Positions 11,690 through 21,792 of a DNA stretch of 64,000 bases are shown here, piece after piece (positions within the stretch are counted from its first letter, which is position 1; each line of letters opens with the position of its first letter). The notes beneath the pieces were generated by a model. The model worked only from the letters and a program-made list of their open reading frames with translations. It ran no database searches and was not told the DNA's origin. The stretch comes from Limanda limanda. Taxonomy: Eukaryota > Chordata > Actinopteri > Pleuronectiformes > Pleuronectidae. Location of the stretch: the NCBI RefSeq assembly GCF_963576545.1, contig NC_083644.1, positions 29,517,393 through 29,581,392 on the forward strand, in the 5' to 3' direction. A program made the translations under genes and the position numbers.

Positions 11690-12570
11690 AAACGGGGAGA
11701 TAAGCCTTTTTTGGAAGCATTGATTAAGATTTCTGACTTTTTCATCACATGTCAGCCCATGTGTCAGAAAAGCGCTGATAACAGGGAGATAAGCCTTTTT
11801 TGGAAGAAATGGTTAAATTCTTGAATTTTTCATCACACATCATCCCAAATGTCACTAAACAGCTGGAAACGGGGAGATAAGCCTTTTTTGGAAGCATTGA
11901 TTAAGATTTCTGACTTTTTCATCACATGTCAGCCCATGTGTCAGAAAAGCGCTGATAACAGGGAGATAAGCCTTTTTTGGAAGAAATGGTTAAATTCTTG
12001 AATTTTTCATCACACATCATCCCAAATGTCACTAAACAGCTGGAAACAGGGAGATAAGCCTTTTTTGAAAGCATTGATTAAGATTTCTGACTTTTTCATC
12101 ACATGTCAGCCCAAGTGTCAGAAAAGCGCTGGAAACAGGGAGATAAGCCTTTTTTGGAAGAAATGGTTAAATTCTTGAATTTTTCATCACACATCATCCC
12201 AAATGTCACTAAACAGCTGGAAACGGGGAGATAAGCCTTTTTTGGAAGCATTGATTAAGATTTCTGACTTTTTCATCACATGTCAGCCCATGTGTCAGAA
12301 AAGCGCTGATAACAGGGAGATAAGCCTTTTTTGGAAGAAATGGTTAAATTCTTGAATTTTTCATCACACATCATCCCAAATGTCACTAAACAGCTGGAAA
12401 CGGGGAGATCAGCCTTTTTTGGAAGCATTGATTAAGATTTCTGACTTTTTCATCACATGTCAGCCCATGTGTCAGAAAAGCGCTGATAACAAGGAGATAA
12501 GCCTTTTTTGGAAGAAATGGTTAAATTCTTGAATTTTTCATCACACATCATCCCAAATGTCACTAAACAG
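11690..12570 (+). repeat. local run of near-identical dimers sharing GCTGATAACAGGG
   Basis: The B variant GCTGATAAC occurs at about 11774, 11951, 12305 and 12482, so spacings are 177, 354 and 177 bp. The same monomers share CAGCCCATGTG. One dimer in the run (near 12,060) carries the ordinary sequence, so the run arose by recent dimer-level amplification with interspersed conversion or unequal exchange. Confidence 0.78.
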
Positions 12571-13745
12571 CTGGAAACGGGGAGATAAGCCTTTTTTGGA
12601 AGCAATGGTTAACATTTTGACTTTTTCATCACATATCAGCTCCAGTGTCAGAAAAGCGCTGGAAACAGGGAGATAAGCCTTTTTTGGAAGAAATGGTTAA
12701 ATTCTTGAATTTTTCATCACACATCATCCCAAATGTTTTTAACAGCTGGAAACGGGGAGATAAGCCTTTTTTGGAAGCAATGGTTAACATTTTGACTTTT
12801 TCATCACATATCAGCTCCAGTGTCAGAAAAGCGCTGGAAACAGGGAGATATGCCTTTTTTTGGAAGAAATGGTTAAATTCTTGAATTTTTCATCACACAT
12901 CATCCCAAATGTCACTAAACAGCTGGAAACGGGGAGATAAGCCTTTTTTGGAAGCAATGGTTAACATTTTGACTTTTTCATCACATATCAGCTCCTTTGT
13001 CAGAAAAGCGCTGGAAACAGGGAGATATGCCTTTTTTTGGAAGAAATGGTTAAATTCCTGAATTTTTCATAACACATCATCCCAAATGTCACTAAACAGC
13101 TGGAAACGGGGAGATAAGCCTTTTTTGGAAGCATTGATTAAGATGTCTGACTTTTTCATCACATGTCAGCCCAAGTGTCAGAAAAGCGCTGGAAACAGGG
13201 AGATAAGCCTTTTTTGGAAGAAATGGTTAAATTCTTGAATTTTTCATCACACATCATCCCAAATGTCACTAAACAGGAGGAAACGGGGAGATAAGCCTTT
13301 TTTGGAAGCAATGGTTAACATTTTGACTTTTTCATCACATATCAGCCCAAGTGTCAGAAAAGCGCTGGAAACAGGGACATAAGCCTTTTTTGGAAGAAAT
13401 GGTTAACATTTTGACTTTTTCATCACATATCAGCTCCAGTGTCAGAAAAGCGCTGGAAACAGGGAGATATGCCTTTTTTTGGAAGAAATGGTTAAATTCT
13501 TGAATTTTTCATCACACATCATCCCAAATGTCACTAAACAGCTGGAAACGGGGAGATAAGCCTTTTTTGGAAGCAATGGTTAACGTTTTGACTTTTTCAT
13601 CACATATCAGCTCCTGTGTCAGAAAAGCGCTGGAAACAGGGAGATAAGCCTTTTTTGGAAGAAATGGTTAAATTCTTAAAATTTTCAATGCACATCATCC
13701 CAAATGTCACTAAACAGCTGGAAACGGGGAGATAAGCCTTTTTTT

Positions 13746-16046
13746 GTAAGCAATGGTTAACGTTTTGACTTTTTCATCACATATCAGCTCCTTTGTCAGA
13801 AAAGCGCTGGAAACAGGGAGATATGCCTTTTTTTGGAAGAAATGGTTAAATTCTTGAATTTTTCATCACACATCATCCCAAATGTCACTAAACAGCTGTA
13901 AACGGGGAGATAAGCCTTTTTTGGAAACAATGGTTAACGTTTTGACTTTTTCATCACATATCAGCTCCTTTGTCAGAAAAGCGCTGGAAACAGGGAGATA
14001 TGCCTTTTTTTGGAAGAAATGGTTAAATTCCTGAATTTTTCATAACACATCATCCCAAATGTCACTAAACAGCTGGAAACGGGGAGATAAGCCTTTTTTG
14101 GAAGCATTGATTAAGATGTCTGACTTTTTCATCACATGTCAGCCCAAGTGTCAGAAAAGCGCTGGAAACAGGGAGATAAGCCTTTTTTGGAAGAAATGGT
14201 TAAATTCTTGAATTTTTCATCACACATCATCCCAAATGTCACTAAACAGCAGGAAACGGGGAGATAAGCCTTTTTTGGAAGCAATGGTTAACATTTTGAC
14301 TTTTTCATCACATATCAGCCCAAGTGTCAGAAAAGCGCTGGAAACAGGGACATAAGCCTTTTTTGGAAGAAATGGTTAACATTTTGACTTTTTCATCACA
14401 TATCAGCTCCAGTGTCAGAAAAGCGCTGGAAACAGGGAGATATGCCTTTTTTTGGAAGAAATGGTTAAATTCTTGAATTTTTCATCACACATCATCCCAA
14501 ATGTCACTAAACAGCTGGAAACGGGGAGATAAGCCTTTTTTGGAAGCAATGGTTAACATTTTGACTTTTTCATCACATATCAGCTCCAGTGTCAGAAAAG
14601 CGCTGGAAACAGGGAGATATGCCTTTTTTTGGAAGAAATTGTTAAATTCTTGAATTTTTCATCACACGTCATCCCAAATGTCACTAAACAGCTGGAAATG
14701 GGGAGATAAGCCTTTTTTGGAAGCAATGGTTAACATTTTGACTTTTTCATCACATATCAGCTCCAGTGTCAGAAAAGCGCCGGAAACAGGGAGATACGCC
14801 TTTTTTTGGAAGAAATGGTTAAATTCTTGAATTTTTCATCACACATCATCCCAAATGTCACTAAACAGCTGGAAACGGGGAGATAAGCCTTTTTTTGTAA
14901 GCAATGGTTAACGTTTTGACTTTTTCATCACATATCAGCTCCTTTGTCAGAAAAGCGCTGGAAACAGGGAGATATGCCTTTTTTTGGAAGAAATGGTTAA
15001 ATTCTTGAATTTTTCATCACACATCATCCCAAATGTCACTAAACAGCTGTAAACGGGGAGATAAGCCTTTTTTGGAAACAATGGTTAACGTTTTGACTTT
15101 TTCATCACATATCAGCTCCTTTGTCAGAAAAGCGCTGGAAACAGGGAGATATGCCTTTTTTTGGAAGAAATGGTTAAATTCCTGAATTTTTCATAACACA
15201 TCATCCCAAATGTCACTAAACAGCTGGAAACGGGGAGATAAGCCTTTTTTGGAAGCATTGATTAAGATGTCTGACTTTTTCATCACATGTCAGCCCAAGT
15301 GTCAGAAAAGCGCTGGAAACAGGGAGATAAGCCTTTTTTGGAAGAAATGGTTAAATTCTTGAATTTTTCATCACACATCATCCCAAATGTCACTAAACAG
15401 CAGGAAACGGGAAGATAAGCCTTTTTTGGAAGCAATGGTTAACATTTTGACTTTTTCATCACATATCAGCCCAAGTGTCAGAAAAGCGCTGGAAACAGGG
15501 ACATAAGCCTTTTTTGGAAGAAATGGTTAACATTTTGACTTTTTCATCACATATCAGCTCCAGTGTCAGAAAAGCGCTGGAAACAGGGAGATATGCCTTT
15601 TTTTGGAAGAAATGGTTAAATTCTTGAATTTTTCATCACACATCATCCCAAATGTCACTAAACAGCTGGAAACGGGGAGATAAGCCTTTTTTGGAAGCAA
15701 TGGTTAACATTTTGACTTTTTCATCACATATCAGCTCCAGTGTCAGAAAAGCGCTGGAAACAGGGAGATATGCCTTTTTTTGGAAGAAATTGTTAAATTC
15801 TTGAATTTTTCATCACACGTCATCCCAAATGTCACTAAACAGCTGGAAATGGGGAGATAAGCCTTTTTTGGAAGCAATGGTTAACATTTTGACTTTTTCA
15901 TCACATATCAGCTCCAGTGTCAGAAAAGCGCCGGAAACAGGGAGATACGCCTTTTTTTGGAAGAAATGGTTAAATTCTTGAATTTTTCATCACACATCAT
16001 CCCAAATGTCACTAAACAGCTGGAAACGGGGAGATAAGCCTTTTTT
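13746..16046 (+). repeat. two tandem 13-monomer HORs (1,151 and 1,150 bp)
   Basis: Copies span 13,746-14,896 and 14,897-16,046. Order: B4 A9 B9 A4 B5 A5 B6 C A6 B7 A7 B8 A8. A9 carries GCTGTAAACGGGG (13,895 and 15,046) and B9 begins GGAAACAATGGTTAACG. Compared with the 17-mer, B1 A1 B2 A2 B3 A3 are missing and A9 B9 are added. Confidence 0.88.
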
Positions 16047-19000
16047 GGAAGCATTGATTAAGATTTCTGACTTTTTCATCACATGTCAGCCCAAGTGTCA
16101 GAAAAGCGCTGGAAACAGGGAGATAAGCCTTTTTGGAAGAAATGGTTAAATTCTTGAATTTTTCATCACACATCATCCCAAATGTCACTAAACAGCTGGA
16201 AACGGGGAGATAAGCCTTTTTTGGAAGCAATGGTTAACATTTTGACTTTTTCATCACATATCAGCTCCAGTGTCAGAAAAGCGCTGGAAACAGGGAGATA
16301 AGCCTTTTTTTGGAAGAAATTGTTAAATTCTTGAAGTTTTCATCACACGTCATCCCAAATGTCACTAAACAGCTGGAAACGGGGAGATAAGCCTTTTTTG
16401 GAAGCAATGGTTAACGTTTTGACTTTTTCATCACATATCAGCTCCTGTGTCAGAAAAGCGCTGGAAACAGGGAGATAAGCCTTTTTTGGAAGAAATGGTT
16501 AAATTCTTAAAATTTTCAACGCACATCATCCCAAATGTCACTAAACAGCTGGAAACGGGGAGATAAGCCTTTTTTTGTAAGCAATGGTTAACGTTTTGAC
16601 TTTTTCATCACATATCAGCTCCTTTGTCAGAAAAGCGCTGGAAACAGGGAGATATGCCTTTTTTTGGAAGAAATGGTTAAATTCCTGAATTTTTCATAAC
16701 ACATCATCCCAAATGTCACTAAACAGCTGGAAACGGGGAGATAAGCCTTTTTTGGAAGCATTGATTAAGATGTCTGACTTTTTCATCACATGTCAGCCCA
16801 AGTGTCAGAAAAGCGCTGGAAACAGGGAGATAAGCCTTTTTTGGAAGAAATGGTTAAATTCTTGAATTTTTCATCACACATCATCCCAAATGTCACTAAA
16901 CAGGAGGAAACGGGGAGATAAGCCTTTTTTGGAAGCAATGGTTAACATTTTGACTTTTTCATCACATATCAGCCCAAGTGTCAGAAAAGCGCTGGAAACA
17001 GGGACATAAGCCTTTTTTGGAAGAAATGGTTAACATTTTGACTTTTTCATCACATATCAGCTCCAGTGTCAGAAAAGCGCTGGAAACAGGGAGATATGCC
17101 TTTTTTTGGAAGAAATGGTTAAATTCTTGAATTTTTCATCACACATCATCCCAAATGTCACTAAACAGCTGGAAACGGGGAGATAAGCCTTTTTTGGAAG
17201 CAATGGTTAACATTTTGACTTTTTCATCACATATCAGCTCCAGTGTCAGAAAAGCGCTGGAAACAGGGAGATATGCCTTTTTTTGGAAGAAATTGTTAAA
17301 TTCTTGAATTTTTCATCACACGTCATCCCAAATGTCACTAAACAGCTGGAAATGGGGAGATAAGCCTTTTTTGGAAGCAATGGTTAACATTTTGACTTTT
17401 TCATCACATATCAGCTCCAGTGTCAGAAAAGCGCCGGAAACAGGGAGATACGCCTTTTTTTGGAAGAAATGGTTAAATTCTTGAATTTTTCATCACACAT
17501 CATCCCAAATGTCACTAAACAGCTGGAAACGGGGAGATAAGCCTTTTTTGGAAGCATTGATTAAGATTTCTGACTTTTTCATCACATGTCAGCCCAAGTG
17601 TCAGAAAAGCGCTGGAAACAGGGAGATAAGCCTTTTTGGAAGAAATGGTTAAATTCTTGAATTTTTCATCACACATCATCCCAAATGTCACTAAACAGCT
17701 GGAAACGGGGAGATAAGCCTTTTTTGGAAGCAATGGTTAACATTTTGACTTTTTCATCACATATCAGCTCCAGTGTCAGAAAAGCGCTGGAAACAGGGAG
17801 ATAAGCCTTTTTTTGGAAGAAATTGTTAAATTCTTGAAGTTTTCATCACACGTCATCCCAAATGTCACTAAACAGCTGGAAACGGGGAGATAAGCCTTTT
17901 TTGGAAGCAATGGTTAACGTTTTGACTTTTTCATCACATATCAGCTCCTGTGTCAGAAAAGCGCTGGAAACAGGGAGATAAGCCTTTTTTGGAAGAAATG
18001 GTTAAATTCTTAAAATTTTCAACGCACATCATCCCAAATGTCACTAAACAGCTGGAAACGGGGAGATAAGCCTTTTTTTGTAAGCAATGGTTAACGTTTT
18101 GACTTTTTCATCACATATCAGCTCCTTTGTCAGAAAAGCGCTGGAAACAGGGAGATATGCCTTTTTTTGGAAGAAATGGTTAAATTCCTGAATTTTTCAT
18201 AACACATCATCCCAAATGTCACTAAACAGCTGGAAACGGGGAGATAAGCCTTTTTTGGAAGCATTGATTAAGATGTCTGACTTTTTCATCACATGTCAGC
18301 CCAAGTGTCAGAAAAGCGCTGGAAACAGGGAGATAAGCCTTTTTTGGAAGAAATGGTTAAATTCTTGAATTTTTCATCACATATCATCCCAAATGTCACT
18401 AAACAGCAGGAAACGGGGAGATAAGCCTTTTTTGGAAGCAATGGTTAACATTTTGACTTTTTCATCACATATCAGCCCAAGTGTCAGAAAAGCGCTGGAA
18501 ACAGGGACATAAGCCTTTTTTGGAAGAAATGGTTAACATTTTGACTTTTTCATCACATATCAGCTCCAGTGTCAGAAAAGCGCTGGAAACAGGGAGATAT
18601 GCCTTTTTTTGGAAGAAATGGTTAAATTCTTGAATTTTTCATCACACATCATCCCAAATGTCACTAAACAGCTGGAAACGGGGAGATAAGCCTTTTTTGG
18701 AAGCAATGGTTAACATTTTGACTTTTTCATCACATATCAGCTCCAGTGTCAGAAAAGTGCTGGAAACAGGGAGATATGCCTTTTTTTGGAAGAAATTGTT
18801 AAATTCTTGAATTTTTCATCACACGTCATCCCAAATGTCACTAAACAGCTGGAAATGGGGAGATAAGCCTTTTTTGGAAGCAATGGTTAACATTTTGACT
18901 TTTTCATCACATATCAGCTCCAGTGTCAGAAAAGCGCCGGAAACAGGGAGATACGCCTTCTTTTGGAAGAAATGGTTAAATTCTTGAATTTTTCATCACA

Positions 19001-20555
19001 CATCATCCCAAATGTCACTAAACAGCTGGAAACGGGGAGATAAGCCTTTTTTGGAAGCATTGATTAAGATTTCTGACTTTTTCATCACATGTCAGCCCAA
19101 GTGTCAGAAAAGCGCTGGAAACAGGGAGATAAGCCTTTTTGGAAGAAATGGTTAAATTCTTGAATTTTTCATCACACATCATCCCAAATGTCACTAAACA
19201 GCTGGAAACGGGGAGATAAGCCTTTTTTGGAAGCAATGGTTAACATTTTGACTTTTTCATCACATATCAGCTCCAGTGTCAGAAAAGCGCTGGAAACAGG
19301 GAGATAAGCCTTTTTTTGGAAGAAATTGTTAAATTCTTGAAGTTTTCATCACACGTCATCCCAAATGTCACTAAACAGCTGGAAACGGGGAGATAAGCCT
19401 TTTTTGGAAGCAATGGTTAACGTTTTGACTTTTTCATCACATATCAGCTCCTGTGTCAGAAAAGCGCTGGAAACAGGGAGATAAGCCTTTTTTGGAAGAA
19501 ATGGTTAAATTCTTAAAATTTTCAACGCACATCATCCCAAATGTCACTAAACAGCTGGAAACGGGGAGATAAGCCTTTTTTTGTAAGCAATGGTTAACGT
19601 TTTGACTTTTTCATCACATATCAGCTCCTTTGTCAGAAAAGCGCTGGAAACAGGGAGATATGCCTTTTTTTGGAAGAAATGGTTAAATTCCTGAATTTTT
19701 CATAACACATCATCCCAAATGTCACTAAACAGCTGGAAACGGGGAGATAAGCCTTTTTTGGAAGCATTGATTAAGATGTCTGACTTTTTCATCACATGTC
19801 AGCCCAAGTGTCAGAAAAGCGCTGGAAACAGGGAGATAAGCCTTTTTTGGAAGAAATGGTTAAATTCTTGAATTTTTCATCACACATCATCCCAAATGTC
19901 ACTAAACAGCAGGAAACGGGGAGATAAGCCTTTTTTGGAAGCAATGGTTAACATTTTGACTTTTTCATCACATATCAGCCCAAGTGTCAGAAAAGCGCTG
20001 GAAACAGGGACATAAGCCTTTTTTGGAAGAAATGGTTAACATTTTGACTTTTTCATCACATATCAGCTCCAGTGTCAGAAAAGCGCTGGAAACAGGGAGA
20101 TCTGCCTTTTTTTGGAAGAAAAGGTTAAATTCTTGAATTTTTCATCACACATCATCCCAAATGTCACTAAACAGCTGGAAACGGGGAGATAAGCCTTTTT
20201 TGGAAGCAATGGTTAACATTTTGACTTTTTCATCACATATCAGCTCCAGTGTCAGAAAAGTGCTGGAAACAGGGAGATATGCCTTTTTTTGGAAGAAATT
20301 GTTAAATTCTTGAATTTTTCATCACACGTCATCCCAAATGTCACTAAACAGCTGGAAATGGGGAGATAAGCCTTTTTTGGAAGCAATGGTTAACATTTTG
20401 ACTTTTTCATCACATATCAGCTCCAGTGTCAGAAAAGCGCCGGAAACAGGGAGATACGCCTTCTTTTGGAAGAAATGGTTAAATTCTTGAATTTTTCATC
20501 ACACATCATCCCAAATGTCACTAAACAGCTGGAAACGGGGAGATTAGCCTTTTTT
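16047..20555 (+). repeat. three consecutive 17-monomer HORs, 1,503 bp each
   Basis: Copies span 16,047-17,549, 17,550-19,052 and 19,053-20,555. Monomer starts in the first copy: 16047, 16135, 16223, 16312, 16400, 16488, 16577, 16666, 16754, 16843, 16931, 17019 (C), 17108, 17196, 17285, 17373 and 17462. Ten are 88 bp and seven are 89 bp, which sum to 1,503. Copies differ at only a few positions by eye (for example GTGCTGG for GCGCTGG in B7 of the third copy), against obvious divergence between neighbouring monomers, which defines a true HOR. C has an A start (GGAAGAAATGG) and a B body (TTAACATTTTG). Confidence 0.93.
16197..16206 (+). other. half CENP-B-box-like motif, representative A1 copy
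   Basis: TGGAAACGGG here matches positions 7-16 of the mammalian CENP-B box (consensus NTTCGNNNNANNCGGGN, as I recall it), including the essential A and CGGG. The essential TTCG half is absent (bases ACAG). Standard A monomers carry this motif; B monomers have TGGAAACAGG and lack the CpG. A7 (TGGAAATGGG) and A9 (TGTAAACGGG) are altered. Binding is not claimed; the match may be coincidence. Confidence 0.3.
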
Positions 20556-21792
20556 GGAAGCATTGATTAAGATTTCTGACTTTTTCATCACATGTCAGCC
20601 CAAGTGTCAGAAAAGCGCTGGAAACAGGGAGATAAGCCTTTTTGGAAGAAATGGTTAAATTCTTGAATTTTTCATCACACATCATCCCAAATGTCACTAA
20701 ACAGCTGGAAACGGGGAGACAAGCCTTTTTTGGAAGCATTGATTAAGATTTCTGACTTTTTCATCACATGTCAGCCCAAGTGTCAGAAAAGCGCTGGAAA
20801 CAGGGAGATAAGCCTTTTTGGAAGAAATGGTTAAATTCTTGAATTTTTCATCACACATCATCCCAAATGTCACTAAACAGCTGGAAACGGGGAGATAAGC
20901 CTTTTTTGGAAGCAATGGTTAACATTTTGACTTTTTCATCACATATCAGCTCCAGTGTCAGAAAAGCGCTGGAAACAGGGAGATAAGCCTTTTTTTGGAA
21001 GAAATTGTTAAATTCTTGAAGTTTTCATCACACGTCATCCCAAATGTCACTAAACAGCTGGAAACGGGGAGATAAGCCTTTTTTGGAAGCAATGGTTAAC
21101 GTTTTGACTTTTTCATCACATATCAGCTCCAGTGTCAGAAAAGTGCTGGAAACAGGGAGATATGCCTTTTTTTGGAAGAAATTGTTAGATTCTTGAATTT
21201 TTCATCACACGTCATCCCAAATGTCACTAAACAGCTGGAAATGGGGAGATAAGCCTTTTTTGGAAGCAATGGTTAACATTTTGACTTTTTCATCACATAT
21301 CAGCTCCAGTGTCAGAAAAGCGCTGGAAACAGGGAGATAAGCCTTTTTTTGGAAGAAATTGTTAAATTCTTGAAGTTTTCATCACACGTCATCCCAAATG
21401 TCACTAAACAGCTGGAAACGGGGAGATAAGCCTTTTTTGGAAGCAATGGTTAACGTTTTGACTTTTTCATCACATATCAGCTCCAGTGTCAGAAAAGTGC
21501 TGGAAACAGGGAGATATGCCTTTTTTTGGAAGAAATTGTTAAATTCTTGAATTTTTCATCACACGTCATCCCAAATGTCACTAAACAGCTGGAAATGGGG
21601 AGATAAGCCTTTTTTGGAAGCAATGGTTAACATTTTGACTTTTTCATCACATATCAGCTCCAGTGTCAGAAAAGCGCCGGAAACAGGGAGATACGCCTTC
21701 TTTTGGAAGAAATGGTTAAATTCTTGAATTTTTCATCACACATCATCCCAAATGTCACTAAACAGCTGGAAACGGGGAGATAAGCCTTTTTT
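20556..21792 (+). repeat. B1A1 dimer duplication followed by a rearranged 12-monomer unit
   Basis: B1 A1 at 20,556-20,731 is repeated at 20,732-20,907 (176 bp). The unit from 20,732 reads B1 A1 B2 A2 (B3/B7) A7 B2 A2 (B3/B7) A7 B8 A8. The two hybrids at 21,085 and 21,439 begin like B3 (GTTAACGTTTTG) and end like B7 (CTCCAGTGTCAGAAAAGTGC). They mark exchange between B3 and B7, and the block between them is a 354-bp tandem duplication. Confidence 0.85.

Larger units (their letters stand above)
2232..12949 (+). repeat. type I satellite block, dimeric with irregular long periods
   Basis: Most of this block is plain alternation of A with two B subtypes: GCATTGATTAAGATTTCTG and GCAATGGTTAACATTTTG. 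Diagnostic variants are CATCGCACATC in A (near 3058, 4033, 6160, 8641, 9706), CTCCTGTG in B, and GGAAACGGAGAGATAAG (6371, 8853, 9917). No single HOR period rules the block. It holds overlapping duplications of 975, 1,152 and 2,482 bp and local dimer runs, listed separately. Direct B-to-B neighbours without an A occur, for example at about 3,831-4,005, and explain the periods with odd monomer counts. Confidence 0.9.

Noticed and set aside
16135..16222. Complete CENP-B box
   Set aside because: The essential TTCG half is absent in every monomer type inspected; only the A..CGGG half is present, so it is reported as a half motif.
16012..16230. Minus-strand 72-codon open frame repeated about 24 times as a small conserved protein
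   Set aside because: Identity between copies follows from DNA-level homogenisation. The frame exists only where a 5-T tract sets the phase, and the two halves of the peptide are the B and A monomers translated.
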